Position numbers and translations under genes: made by a program. The notes below the pieces were generated by a model. It was not told the DNA's origin, ran no database searches, and worked only from the letters and a program-made list of their open reading frames with translations. DNA of 64,000 nt from Elmis aenea (Eukaryota; Arthropoda; Insecta; Coleoptera; Elmidae), in contig OX393584.1 of NCBI GenBank assembly GCA_947652605.1, positions 31,855,467-31,919,466 on the forward strand, in the 5' to 3' direction. Positions 57,101 through 62,656 of the stretch are shown one piece after another (positions within the stretch are counted from its first letter, which is position 1; every line of letters begins with the position of its first letter).

Positions 57101-59131
57101 GCCGCCTATCTTTAAGTACACTTATATTCTACGAATATAAACGTAGCTGAACAAAAATGACAAGTAAAAGCATGACTTCTCCCGTAGTCGGTGCCCTGGA
57201 TAAGAACACAAACTGCAAGTAATCGCGTATTTGGCAGTCAACGTGTTAACAACCGTATTCACAATTGTTGAAGAAAACGTAACTAACTATATGACAATAA
57301 TTAACAATTAATAATATTTGTTTTTCATATATTTTCAGTTTCTAGCAATAGATAACTATGTTTTGGTGTAATAAAATAATCATTAATCTTGAATAGCTAC
57401 GGCTCTGTGATTAAGTACACTTTTATTTATTTATAACTTGTGATTTGTTATTAATAATAAAATAATTGCTATTCTACATAATAAATCAAAAGTTAGCTAC
57501 CAGCGGCAGCAAAGTTATTTACATCGCTCACATTTTACAACACCCATTAAAAACCTAAAAATTAAAAATGTAAACTTTTAGAGAGACAACAAACCAATAA
57601 GAAAAAAAATTACAGTAAAAAACAAAGAACAGATCATTTGTTTTGATGCAGTTAAGCGGGGTGTGCTATGATTAACAAACACAAGTCTTCATAATAATTT
57701 TAAATTTTTGTAGCAGCCTCTTAATAAATATACAAATAGTTTTTATTGTTGGAATTGTTAAAAATGTCCATTTAAATAACCTCATGGGCAACTTTAATTA
57801 TATTTATGCAGATAGATCATACCCCGTTAGCACTTTGAATAAAGGAAACAGGTTTTAAGAGGAAATAACCCATAACCTGAACGAAGGATTTAGAACCAAT
57901 TTTTATTGAAGTTTTTTTTTAAATTTTGATGATCAGTATAGTCAGCGTCAAGTGTAATGGCGAACGGTGAGGGTGTTTACGTGCAGCAAACGCTACAATA
58001 TGGTCCACGGACCTTAAAACCATTGGCGGGTATACAAATACAACTAAGCAAGCAGGCGTGTTTAATTCCAACTGTGTTTAGTGCACACCCCCACCGCTCA
58101 CCTTTAGACTCGACGCTAACTATACGTGCTTTTAAAATTTGAGACCACCTATATTGAACACTATGTAAAAACCTAGTTCGTTTTATATTTTTCTTATTAG
58201 CTATGCATATTTGAAAATATGTGATTTGGGCTTTTATTTACAAGTTTTTATTTGTTTGACCGAATTTCTTTCCCGTATATTAAATAAAATATCGACTGGT
58301 ACAAACAAAAGTTTTTACCTAATATATCTGTCCGTTTGATTTTGAATTCAATAAATAATCTATGATATGTTTAGGCAAAAATGATGGCACTGTCCAAGGT
58401 GTGTGCTACTTCACCTGTCGCCAAAAACATGGTATGTTTGTACGTGCTGATAAATTGATTTTGGATCGCCGAGGTCGACTTATGCGCACATATAAAGCAG
58501 AGGCCCAAAATAATGCTTCTAGTCGAGGTCAGTAATATTTCAGCTTTATTTGTTGCAGTGACACATTGTAGAAAAATAATACATAAAACGTTTTTAAAGC
58601 CTATGTTATCCAATTTTCCTGGTGTTTATGCGATATTCTGTTATTAAAATGTTGAACAGCAAAATTTTGGTCAATCTGAACCTTTATATTTTGAAATGTT
58701 AAAATTTATTACAGACCGTTTAAAACGATCCTTCGGTCGGTAATTTAAAAATCTTAATAAATATATTGCAAATTTAAAAAATTGTCATAAATTAAGTGTA
58801 AACTGAGAGGTTTTGACCTGTAAACGTTAATGAATGTATAACTGTTACTAAAATTGTAAATTAAGACCAAACTCTCACTAAACGTGCAATGCTTTGTATA
58901 TACTTTCAACATATTGATAAAATATCGAATGTTTTGTCCAAAAAACAAAACTTCTTTTTATTTCATTTGCAAAAGAATCAAAAACCACTTACACATTACT
59001 AATAACTGCTACCTAGACTGTAATTAAAATTCATTATAATTGGAATTTTAGGTGATACCCTACCCCGTTCTCGTTCACGTGGAGATGGTTTGAATACTGT
59101 GGGTGCACGACCGAGCCCTAAAGCCAAGTAG
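11963..59131 (+). CDS. Khc-73: Kinesin-3 family motor, KIF13 / Khc-73 orthologue (5' incomplete, 22 exons)
   Basis: Plus-end-directed microtubule motor of the kinesin-3 KIF13/Khc-73 group. Joining 22 exons gives 1804 residues plus a TAG stop; every GT-AG junction keeps phase. Counting from the first complete codon, the motor core is about 1-303, with P-loop GQTGSGKS (52-59), switch I SSRSH (168-172), switch II DLAGSE (202-207) and [16 protein letters not shown] (254-269). An FHA domain follows at about 396-485, then coiled-coil stretches, a C2-like/DUF3694 region in the 1030-nt exon 11, a Ser-rich tail, and a CAP-Gly domain at about 1686-1755 with GKNDG (1728-1732). The FHA plus C-terminal CAP-Gly combination separates KIF13/Khc-73 from KIF1/Unc-104, which ends in a PH domain. 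Family members are about 1800-1920 aa, so the missing N-terminus (first motor strand, roughly 45-50 aa) must lie upstream. Cargo transport and MAGUK (Dlg) binding are family knowledge. Individual exons are listed separately; the span includes introns. Confidence 0.97.
12560..12990 (+). mobile_element. 5'-truncated non-LTR retrotransposon, RT C-terminus plus 3' tail
   Basis: An open stretch at 12594-12806 reads [20 protein letters not shown] followed by [15 protein letters not shown], matching the C-terminal end of Jockey/CR1-type reverse transcriptase proteins (family pattern R-TN---SP--R). Downstream is a short AT-rich 3' UTR with ATTGGGGTTTATCCCTGTTG, ending in an AATA repeat tail at 12973-12990. 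Dead copy in gene orientation. Confidence 0.7.
13935..14784. mobile_element. Fold-back DNA element, family D copy 2 (850 bp)
   Basis: Starts CTGGGTGCTTCAGTTTGGCG and ends GTCGAACTGAATAACCTGG, with TATA on both sides. The left arm (about 13935-14160) reappears reversed at about 14590-14784, including TACGAT, AGTCAAC and AATTCTAAATCC landmarks, giving inverted repeats of roughly 200 bp. The middle matches family D copy 4. Confidence 0.8.
15125..15400. repeat. GC-rich island with two hairpins, possible retroposon fragment
   Basis: CAGCTCAGCGTAAT at 15126 pairs with ATTACGCTGAGTTG near 15177, and ATTCTGAGAGGGC near 15286 pairs with GCCCTCTCAGAAT near 15346. The phrase CCTGGCCCTGGCCCAGCAAG resembles LINE 3' regions. 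No open frame. Confidence 0.4.
17682..18147. repeat. Two opposed arrays of a 44-bp near-palindromic unit
   Basis: At 17682-17806 about 2.7 copies read AAATTTCACCTTTTTTCTTA and onward. At 17902-18147 about 5.6 copies are in reverse complement (AAGAAAAAAGATGAAATTTC and onward). About 95 bp of other sequence separates them. Each unit contains the palindrome GGTGAAATTTCACC. The whole can fold into a long hairpin. No coding frame and no target duplication identified. Confidence 0.9.
18182..18202. repeat. Poly-A run
   Basis: A run of about 19 A immediately after the 44-bp arrays, close to family R copy C. Confidence 0.8.
18208..18345 (+). repeat. Dispersed repeat family R, copy C (partial)
   Basis: Shares ATTTAGTGTAAACTTATTAT, ATTTGTAGACAATTC and the CCACATGCTTTGACCAA to GTTAGTAAACGACATTGCG blocks with 25895-25992 and, reversed, with copy A. 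Only the first third of the unit is present. Confidence 0.7.
18745..18827. mobile_element. 83-bp TA-flanked MITE
   Basis: TIRs CAGTGCGTGGCAAAAGTATG and complement, about 25 bp each, flanked by TA. The sequence and TA duplication fit Tc1/mariner-type elements. Very short interior, clearly non-autonomous. Confidence 0.85.
19632..19644. repeat. Poly-C run
   Basis: Thirteen consecutive C in otherwise AT-rich intron. Simple sequence or possible assembly weak point. Confidence 0.8.
24003..24160. repeat. Fragment related to the element at 796-1100
   Basis: Contains the reverse of the GTTGCACATTCATCA block seen near 930 and, in the same orientation, AAAAAATCGT and GACATACCATTAGT blocks seen near 980-1060. 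The mixed orientation fits an element with inverted arms. Confidence 0.5.
24165..24370 (-). mobile_element. Possible retroposon fragment, antisense
   Basis: The stretch has richer composition than its flanks and, read as complement, resembles 3' parts of insect LINEs. No intact frame. Weak call made by general appearance. Confidence 0.25.
25848..26280 (+). repeat. Dispersed repeat family R, copy B (fullest)
   Basis: The longest-matching copy of family R. It carries three AAGTCCATTT-like motifs (near 25855, 26015 and just after, near 26302) separated by AT-rich blocks. It aligns to copy A reversed over about 400 bp and to copy C over about 100 bp. No TIRs or target duplication seen, so class is open. 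Confidence 0.75.
27443..27530 (+). mobile_element. Solo left end of family D
   Basis: CCGGGTGATTTAGTTTGAAT followed by GAGGGAAACCGCC corresponds to the family D terminus. The rest of an element was not found. Confidence 0.6.
27805..28057. mobile_element. hAT-type MITE with ATCGAT-rich interior, 253 bp
   Basis: Ends TAGGGGTGGGCGATATC and complement (GATATCGTCCACCCCTA); exact 8-bp duplication CTGTTCAC on both sides. The interior is dense in overlapping GATATC and ATCGAT palindromes around a short unique core (AAGCGGCGCGAAGC). Confidence 0.9.
29534..29580 (+). mobile_element. Solo ACAGGGTGT element end
   Basis: ACAGGGTGTTTCTTAAATAT preceded by TAT. It matches the terminal motif of the element at 52132 but no partner end was found. 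Confidence 0.4.
29784..30017. mobile_element. hAT-type MITE, 234 bp
   Basis: Ends CAGCGGTGGGCAAACCGCG and AGTTTGCCCATCGCTG; exact 8-bp duplication CTCTAGAC. The GGGCAAAC / GCGGCCC composition is a recurrent hAT MITE type. The interior is AT-rich. Confidence 0.92.
33547..34473. mobile_element. 927-bp element with about 55-bp TIRs, TTA target
   Basis: The left terminus runs AGTCTGTTTTATACTATACT onward through AAATCGTATACGATTTTC; the right is its reverse complement with one mismatch near the tip. TTA flanks both ends. Each TIR itself contains a palindrome. No transposase frame. Target size suggests PIF/Harbinger; not certain. Confidence 0.85.
34704..34962. mobile_element. hAT-type MITE, 259 bp
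   Basis: Ends CAGGGATGGGCAAATGCAGG and AATTGCCCACACCTG; exact 8-bp duplication ATGTATAA. Internal GGCCCGCG pairs resemble the copy at 29784, so the two may be one subfamily. Confidence 0.92.
37345..37499 (+). CDS. Khc-73: Khc-73 exon 2: second half of P-loop
   Basis: Begins with GT to finish the split Gly codon, then [10 protein letters not shown], completing the nucleotide-binding P-loop. Ends MEIYNEK before a weak donor (GTCTTA). The 51 residues plus the split codon match kinesin-3 motors in order and spacing. The preceding intron is 25,218 bp, the largest in the window. Confidence 0.97.
37554..37667 (+). CDS. Khc-73: Khc-73 exon 3: motor, VHDLLDP segment
   Basis: Thirty-eight codons, VHDLLDP through AVTSFQ, with REH and YVDGLSQL typical of kinesin-3. 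The exon is phase 0 on both sides. It follows a 54-bp intron, the shortest here, and ends at a good donor (CAG|GTAAGT). Confidence 0.96.
37668..38067 (+). other. Khc-73: Intron 3, 400 bp
   Basis: AT-rich intron with a standard donor (GTAAGT) and TTTTAG acceptor. Nothing else seen. Confidence 0.9.
38068..38315 (+). CDS. Khc-73: Khc-73 exon 4: switch I and switch II
   Basis: Starts [20 protein letters not shown] and carries switch I (NSESSRSH) and switch II (DLAGSERA), the gamma-phosphate sensing loops. Ends within the Lys codon of NINK (AA|GTAAGT). All catalytic motif residues are intact. Confidence 0.98.
38316..38903 (+). other. Khc-73: Intron 4, 588 bp
   Basis: AT-rich, no element ends or open frames of note. 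Confidence 0.9.
38904..39228 (+). CDS. Khc-73: Khc-73 exon 5: end of motor, neck
   Basis: Completes NINKSLTTLG, then [16 protein letters not shown], the VMVATISPS strand and RYADRAKRI, which ends the motor core. The neck region [20 protein letters not shown] leads into a short helix. Donor is ACG|GTATAT. Confidence 0.98.
39294..39533 (+). CDS. Khc-73: Khc-73 exon 6: neck coiled coil and start of FHA domain
   Basis: Eighty codons. The first half is charged and helical ([15 protein letters not shown]), as in the kinesin-3 neck coil. The second half opens the FHA domain ([21 protein letters not shown]), a hallmark of kinesin-3. The preceding intron is 65 bp. Confidence 0.97.
39534..39875 (+). 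other. Khc-73: Intron 6, 342 bp, inside the FHA domain
   Basis: AT-rich sequence only; splits the FHA fold between its first strand and GADIQL. Confidence 0.9.
39876..40110 (+). CDS. Khc-73: Khc-73 exon 7: FHA domain core
   Basis: Continues the FHA fold: [18 protein letters not shown], then NGSQV and [17 protein letters not shown]. In kinesin-3 motors this domain takes part in dimer control and protein binding. The final codon is split (T|CA, Ser). Confidence 0.97.
40314..40457 (+). CDS. Khc-73: Khc-73 exon 8: post-FHA helical linker
   Basis: Encodes [33 protein letters not shown], an acidic helical stretch as found after the FHA domain in KIF13 proteins. It lies outside the listed long open frames but splices in phase on both sides. 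A 62-bp intron follows. Confidence 0.94.
40520..40854 (+). CDS. Khc-73: Khc-73 exon 9: coiled coil and stalk
   Basis: Residues 543-653: a Gln/Glu-rich helix ([16 protein letters not shown]), a Pro-rich linker ([14 protein letters not shown]), then [20 protein letters not shown] and [30 protein letters not shown], the stalk segment conserved in KIF13. Confidence 0.96.
41106..41411 (+). CDS. Khc-73: Khc-73 exon 10: stalk segment
   Basis: One hundred and two codons, phase 0 on both sides. Contains [20 protein letters not shown], then [47 protein letters not shown], typical of the kinesin-3 KIF1/KIF13-associated region. The donor CAG|GTTGGC is weak. Confidence 0.96.
41489..42518 (+). CDS. Khc-73: Khc-73 exon 11: C2-like and DUF3694 region (largest exon)
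   Basis: A 1030-nt exon coding residues 756-1098. An acidic Ser/Asp patch ([10 protein letters not shown]) precedes a C2-like stretch ([26 protein letters not shown]). Next come [11 protein letters not shown] and the DUF3694-type section ([20 protein letters not shown], then [10 protein letters not shown]). A long helix follows ([20 protein letters not shown]). In vertebrate KIF13B the region around here is the MAGUK-binding stalk; equivalence of function is inferred. Confidence 0.97.
42559..43275. mobile_element. Probable ACAGGGTGT-type element inside intron 11
   Basis: The left end CAGGGTGTGCCAGCCAAGA pairs with TCTTGGCTAGGACACTGTG near 43258-43276. It fills most of the 1005-bp intron (42519-43523). 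The arms are degenerate, so boundaries are approximate. Confidence 0.5.
43524..43715 (+). CDS. Khc-73: Khc-73 exon 12
   Basis: Completes an Ala codon and continues [20 protein letters not shown] to [19 protein letters not shown], the conserved KIF13/KIF1 stretch after DUF3694. It lies after a 1005-bp intron that carries a TIR element. Splits the next Pro codon (C|CT). Confidence 0.95.
43896..44189 (+). CDS. Khc-73: Khc-73 exon 13
   Basis: Encodes [40 protein letters not shown] and a Ser/Glu-rich end ([14 protein letters not shown]). This is the conserved KIF1/KIF13 block with the KRQSLTDK signature. Donor is TTG|GTATG. Confidence 0.96.
44322..44464 (+). CDS. Khc-73: Khc-73 exon 14
   Basis: Encodes [20 protein letters not shown] and [24 protein letters not shown], again typical of the KIF1/KIF13 family (the [11 protein letters not shown] block). 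Ends phase 0; the next intron is 3806 bp and holds retroposon debris. Confidence 0.96.
44711..44947. mobile_element. Pair of adjacent about 110-bp MITEs
   Basis: Copies at 44711-44817 and 44837-44947 each begin near CAGGTTAAAGGTTGG and end CTTTTAACCTGAC. They share AATCTAATA and AAAA-rich middles. The facing ends (GACGCTC / GAGCGTC) form a 15-bp hairpin across a 19-bp spacer. Confidence 0.75.
45097..45960 (+). mobile_element. RTE-like or SINE-like retroposon fragment
   Basis: A GC-richer block begins AACTAGCGATTCCGGAGCCG. It ends with TGTGCCAAATTTGGTCAGGA, ATGAATGGTATAGGCATGCA and an ATAC repeat tail (45938-45950), the usual layout of RTE-clade 3' ends. No reverse transcriptase frame remains. 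The last 235 bp recur at 46786-47035. Confidence 0.6.
46146..46720 (+). repeat. Two tandem copies of an about 285-bp unit
   Basis: Copy 1 from about 46146 and copy 2 from about 46413 share TTTCATGC-TTTGAACTTCTCGT, ATGCTATTCA-ATTATCGTTTGAATA and GAATGAAGTAA-ATTCACATTGT blocks in order. A third copy starts at about 46695 and stops. Lies between the two RTE-like 3' ends. Confidence 0.75.
46786..47042 (+). mobile_element. Second RTE-like 3' end
   Basis: Nearly the same as 45713-45950 (ATTCTCGCTCC-GACGACCCG to ATGAATGGTATAGGAATGCA), then an A/C-rich tail and ATATATATAGA. Marks either a second insertion or a duplication enclosing the 285-bp repeats. Confidence 0.65.
47998..48155. mobile_element. 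piggyBac-type MITE, 158 bp
   Basis: Ends CCCTTTCACTGCGGGA and GTGCCGCAGCGAAAGGG are inverted; TTAA lies on both sides (47994-47997, 48156-48159). CCC termini with TTAA targets define piggyBac elements. It ends only 115 bp before exon 15. Confidence 0.88.
48271..48427 (+). CDS. Khc-73: Khc-73 exon 15: Ser-rich tail
   Basis: Fifty-two codons, [20 protein letters not shown] through PSKPFGLG, rich in Ser and likely phosphorylated (inference). Acceptor is TTTAATTTGCAG and donor G|GTAAGC. Splits an Ala codon if joined to exon 16, or Val/Gly if exon 16 is skipped. Confidence 0.93.
48428..50927 (+). other. Khc-73: Intron 15, 2.5 kb
   Basis: AT-rich sequence with a short GATT microsatellite near 49875-49893. 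No element ends recognised. Confidence 0.85.
50928..51002 (+). CDS. Khc-73: Khc-73 exon 16: 75-nt in-frame, possible cassette exon
   Basis: Encodes [24 protein letters not shown] between split codons. Acceptor ATATTTCAG, donor C|GTACGT. It has the same phase at both ends and is a multiple of three, flanked by introns of 2500 and 2266 bp, so skipping keeps the frame. Inclusion is inferred from splice sites and open frame; it is the least certain exon. Confidence 0.8.
51849..52880. mobile_element. Family D copy 4, interrupted by another element
   Basis: 51849-52110 matches, reversed, the middle and left arm of copy 2 (ATAATGGTTTTTCGTTGAAA near 51862). 52795-52880 is the right terminus, GAGTGCGACAGTCAAACTGA to ATCACCCGC, then TATA. 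A 611-bp TA-flanked element splits it. The left boundary is unclear. Confidence 0.65.
52132..52742. mobile_element. 611-bp TIR element nested in family D copy 4
   Basis: TIRs of about 100 bp begin CAGGGTGTGTAAAAATTGGC on the left and, reversed, CAGGGTGTGTATAAATTGGC on the right, sharing ATGTTCTTCG and ACAAAAATGTTGTACCATGC. TA flanks both ends. It has no transposase frame. The ACAGGGTGT ends elsewhere in the window belong to the same broad group. Confidence 0.85.
53266..53271 (+). promoter_or_regulatory. Khc-73: NAGNAG tandem acceptor (CAG-TAG), exon 17
   Basis: Both AGs keep the frame. First use gives ...SK-L-G-ITSP, second gives ...SK-R-ITSP. The upstream tract TCTTTTCTTCAG favours the first. 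Confidence 0.6.
53269..53441 (+). CDS. Khc-73: Khc-73 exon 17: acidic tail
   Basis: Encodes [40 protein letters not shown] and EDGKTEYS. The acceptor is a CAG-TAG tandem: use of the first gives Leu-Gly at the join, the second gives Arg in place of both. The start given uses the first AG. Confidence 0.92.
53504..53509 (+). promoter_or_regulatory. Khc-73: NAGNAG tandem acceptor (TAG-CAG), exon 18
   Basis: First use includes one Gln before RSKSTH, second drops it. The CAG is the stronger triplet, so the shorter form may predominate. Confidence 0.6.
53507..53797 (+). CDS. Khc-73: Khc-73 exon 18: Ser/Thr-rich tail
   Basis: Ninety-seven codons: [20 protein letters not shown], then [20 protein letters not shown] and [18 protein letters not shown], ending [16 protein letters not shown] is a recognisable conserved Khc-73 tail motif. 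The acceptor is a second tandem, TAG-CAG, which would add or drop one Gln. Confidence 0.94.
54118..54140. repeat. TA microsatellite
   Basis: About ten TA units, directly followed by CAGGCTCACCATATTCG. A second short TA run is at 54496-54512. Confidence 0.8.
54298..55112. mobile_element. Degenerate fold-back structure in intron 18
   Basis: The arm at 54298-54455 (ACTTCTTTATTTATAAAAAT, then AAACTTATATTTTTT) pairs with 54951-55112 reversed, about 150 bp with many mismatches. The middle holds a small GC-rich patch at 54833-54870. Ends and target are unresolved. Probably an old DNA element. Confidence 0.55.
56102..56471 (+). CDS. Khc-73: Khc-73 exon 19: tail before CAP-Gly
   Basis: Residues 1541-1663, [20 protein letters not shown] through STDKLELG, with a basic patch [13 protein letters not shown] and a short helix [14 protein letters not shown]. 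It is largely disordered in character. Phase fits both neighbours. Confidence 0.94.
56666..56857 (+). CDS. Khc-73: Khc-73 exon 20: first half of CAP-Gly domain
   Basis: After an acidic lead-in, [15 protein letters not shown] and [20 protein letters not shown] form the start of a CAP-Gly fold. Ends in the Gly codon of the GKNDG motif (G|GC). CAP-Gly domains bind the EEY/F tails of tubulin and EB proteins (family knowledge). Confidence 0.97.
56960..57245. mobile_element. piggyBac-type MITE, 286 bp
   Basis: CACGTTGACTGCC at the left and GGCAGTCAACGTG at the right, flanked by TCAA (left) and TTAA (right), probably a once-perfect TTAA duplication. Sits in the intron between the two CAP-Gly exons. 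Confidence 0.75.
57941..58120. mobile_element. 180-bp TATA-flanked MITE
   Basis: The left arm GTCAGCGTCAAGTGTAATGG pairs imperfectly with the right arm (complement GTTAGCGTCGAGTCTAAAGG), about 38 bp with mismatches. TATA flanks both ends. A 61-codon frame at 57957-58142 crosses it and is not considered coding. Confidence 0.75.
58375..58527 (+). CDS. Khc-73: Khc-73 exon 21: GKNDG and end of CAP-Gly
   Basis: Begins by completing GKNDG, then [20 protein letters not shown], the CAP-Gly groove, and a basic segment [16 protein letters not shown]. Donor is G|GTCAGT. Confidence 0.97.
59052..59131 (+). CDS. Khc-73: Khc-73 last coding exon, TAG stop
   Basis: Encodes [20 protein letters not shown] and PSPKAK, then TAG at 59129-59131. 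The short basic Ser/Arg/Pro tail follows the CAP-Gly domain, as in other KIF13/Khc-73 proteins. Confidence 0.94.
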
Positions 59132-59754
59132 GCTGTTACCTCACTTACTAGTCCCCTCCAATATTCCACCCGATTATTTATATTGTCATGTGTTATTAGT
59201 AAACACGGTGATTAATTAGCTGTGCCGTCCATATGCATATATGTGGCATAGAAATACTGCTTATTTATCATATTTTACACAAAATTTTGTTTATTTGTGA
59301 CGTCTGTAAGTTAAAAAATGTTGATTTATTATTATTTATGACGTGTGTTTTAAATCTTTGCATTATATGACTTAAATACAACATATTTTTTCCATCAAAG
59401 TATGTTCTATTTTAATGCACATTTTTGCATAGAGGCCAGGTGCTGAATATTTATTGTATACAGAATTAATAGGAAGATAAATACTACATATGAGGGCAAT
59501 GTTACACAACACTTACAATTAAATAATTTAAAAGTATAGGGAAATTAAAAAATTAAATTTCCCAACAAACTTCCCAATCATACTTGTCTCATAATTATAT
59601 TTAAAAATATTATTTATTGACAGCAGCTAACATGTAAACATTTATTAATTATAACACACCTTAAAGGACTGTCAGGTCGGGTTCGTTATAAACAAAATTT
59701 GGTCAGATTAATGTGTACAAAATGGTATATCTTTAATTAATATCTTTTGAAAAT

Positions 59755-59760
59755 AATAAA
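59755..59760 (+). terminator. Khc-73: First canonical polyadenylation signal after the stop
   Basis: AATAAA 624 bp past the TAG. Others at 60074-60079 and 61332-61337 could serve longer forms. Choice is unsupported without transcripts. Confidence 0.4.
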
Positions 59761-60290
59761 TAAATTATTATTTTCAAATTTTTTAGTGGATATACTTTTT
59801 CTGAAAGCAGTCAATATTTACAAATTTATAAAATTTACAATTGCGGCCGATCTAGATGTGTTTTTCTATTCTGTTGTAGTATATTTTGTTATTTGTATTA
59901 AAGATTTTTATTTCACCAACGCAAAAAAACAAAACTGGAAAATAATGTGCTGGCTATGATCACTTTGTTAGACATTAAAAATCTTTAGTTAATTGCTAGA
60001 AATGATCAGTGTAATTGAAATTGGCAGTGAAATTAGTTCGTCACCGTAATTAAGTCGAACCAAGTTCTTTATTAATAAAATATTAACATCACGTTAAACA
60101 GAATTCATTCCAAAGTTCATTGGTAGATCAATGTATTAAAGGTCACTGCATGTGAACTGCTCTGTATTTAACTTTTAATAATGTGTTATTGTTCGTATTA
60201 CTGTTTTCATTATTTAAATACTTTTTTCTTAATGAGGCAGACAAGACTTAAACGTAACGATATTTTGATAACGTTATATACCGTTATAAT

Positions 60291-60560
60291 CAGGGCTGCA
60301 GAGTTGGTTAAAAAAAAGTCGACTCCTGATAATTTTAGTAGCTCGACTCCGACTCTGACAAAACTAAATATCAGGACATTTTATGGTGTGTGTAATATAA
60401 AAAAGAAAAATAAATATAAAGAAATGAATTAAAATTTGAGTTTAAATTTTGCGGCAAAGGACAACCTCGCAATTTCTTGTTGTACTCCGGAGTCGGTACA
60501 TTTTTTCCGACTCCGACCTCTGACCAGACATTCCTTCTAAACTGCGACTCCAGAGCCCTG
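60291..60560. mobile_element. hAT-type MITE of the CAGGGCTG-GAGTCGG type, 270 bp
   Basis: Ends CAGGGCTGCAGAGTTGG and CGACTCCAGAGCCCTG; exact 8-bp duplication GTTATAAT. Both subterminal regions repeat CGACTCCGACTCTGAC-like words. Similar short hAT elements are widespread in arthropods. Confidence 0.92.
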
Positions 60561-62656
60561 GTTATAATAACCAATAAGGTTTCATTAAAAGTTATTTTGT
60601 ATCGTTATTCTCTATAAATTAAATTTCAATATAGCGTTCTTATATTTTTAGAAGAAGATATATTTTGTTTGTATTTTAAAAATTAAAATATAAATACAAT
60701 ATCTTAACGTAATTTTGTACAATTTTAAAAATTTACATTTTGCAGACCCCAAAAATAATTTCAGAGCCACAAATAAAAATTATTTCTAAAACGTTATTTA
60801 CCATTATTTATGTAACGTTATATAGCATACCAATTCATTTTTTTAATGTTATTTATAACGGTATGTAACGAAAACAAATAATAAATAACGTAACGATTTA
60901 AAACGTTATTCCATCCCTGGTTGTAATAATAAAGTAAGCATGTTGGCATGTTTTTAATAATTGTAACAATAGGTAAAAGGGGAAGTTGTAAGATGCCTCG
61001 ATTGCTCTTATATTTAGAGTGTTTGTCACCCTAATTGTTAAATAGTGCATTCCATTTTTTAAAAGTAATTTATCGATCCTTCTAGGATTATTTGTCAAAA
61101 ATGTTCAGTATTAGTTAAGCTCTTCAAATTATTACTTGCAATAATTTTTTAAGAGATGCTAATAATAATAATGATTTTAAAGCAATTAAAATGAATTTTA
61201 TCAGTGCAACTAAGCTCTTAACGAAAAATTGATTTTTTCATTGACTTTTTTTTTATATAAGAAAGATTCTGTGATAATTGTATTTGGTTGTCTATTTTTC
61301 CATGAACCATTGTGGAATACCTTTATTATCTAATAAATAAAAGTGATTCAGTTTTTATTCTTCTGTGAAAATGTTTCAGGTTGTGTTAATGACAAATTTC
61401 AAACACCCTGTACAGTTGAACTACTATAGAATTCTATTAGTGATTATGCTATGTAATAGATTAGTTTAAGGTGATAAAAAGTATTTAAATATTTCTGTGT
61501 GTTTGTAGGTAATAGAAAAAGTAGTTATCGTAGTAGATTTATTCGGTTAATTTTTATTTGCTTTGTTTAAAGACTGTAATTTTCTTTATGAATTTTTTCA
61601 CATTCCATTGTAAAATTCCGGATTAATCTTGCAATTTTGTCTAGTCCATGTGATTTTTTATTGCTCATTGGTTGGGTTACTTGCATTAATTTAATTGTAG
61701 AAGTTAAAGCTTGTGCACAAAAATATCAGTATTGAAAAAACAAACTTTCTGATGTCCATTTCAAACCTACTTACCATTTCTGTCCAATCTTCAACAATAC
61801 TATATAAGTGCATTAATTGAAAATCCATGTATAAATTTATTCATAATAACTATAAGGAAAATGCGTGAAAACTTGCCCTATATAAAAACGAATTCTTTTA
61901 CAATCACTTTCAACCTAAGAATGTAGCAATCAGTAATAATTATATGATTAATTGTGTGTCAATGTAACATCTAATTTTAGTGATAAAAATATTACCTAAT
62001 ATGTGTTTAGTCATTGAAGGATAATTGTAAAATAGGTCTATTATACCTTTCCTTTGTAATTTATATAAATATTAAAATAGAATATATATAGAATTAATTT
62101 ATTGTATAAATTCCACAATTTAGCCAGTTTGTTACGGTACTTTTTTTGACGCTAACTTTCTACCAGTTTAGTATCATGTGTTTTTCCTGCTTAAAGTTTC
62201 TCTTACGATTGCACTAGAATATGCAAAACATTTTGTCATCTCTTAGCGGCTTAAGAATGTTTTGGCCCCTTTTATAGATTTTAATTTGTTGTAGTTTAAC
62301 ACTTGTAATGAATTGTACATTCTCCTTGTAAATATTCGTTGTTTTTCATATGCATAGTAGTTTGCTGGAGTTTTGTTAATTGGTGATTAATGAGCGAGGG
62401 CTTTTGTTATTTATTTAGTTTAAACATAATTACAATTGTAAGTAAATGTTACTTCATTTTACTTAATGTGTACATTTTGTTGTTAACTCCTTTTATGATT
62501 TATGTAAACTTATTAAATTATTTTAACATGCAATGTTTTATAGTAGATAGTTCATTTTATTTGTAGCTGTGCTACTATGAGCAATTTTAAATATATATTA
62601 CAAATATTTGTAATTGTTTAATTTCTTAGCCAGTAATTATCAGTAACTTTATCAAT

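Noticed and set aside
57957..58142. 61-codon plus-strand frame with even composition
   Set aside because: Lies almost wholly in a 180-bp MITE; its better composition comes from the terminal repeats.
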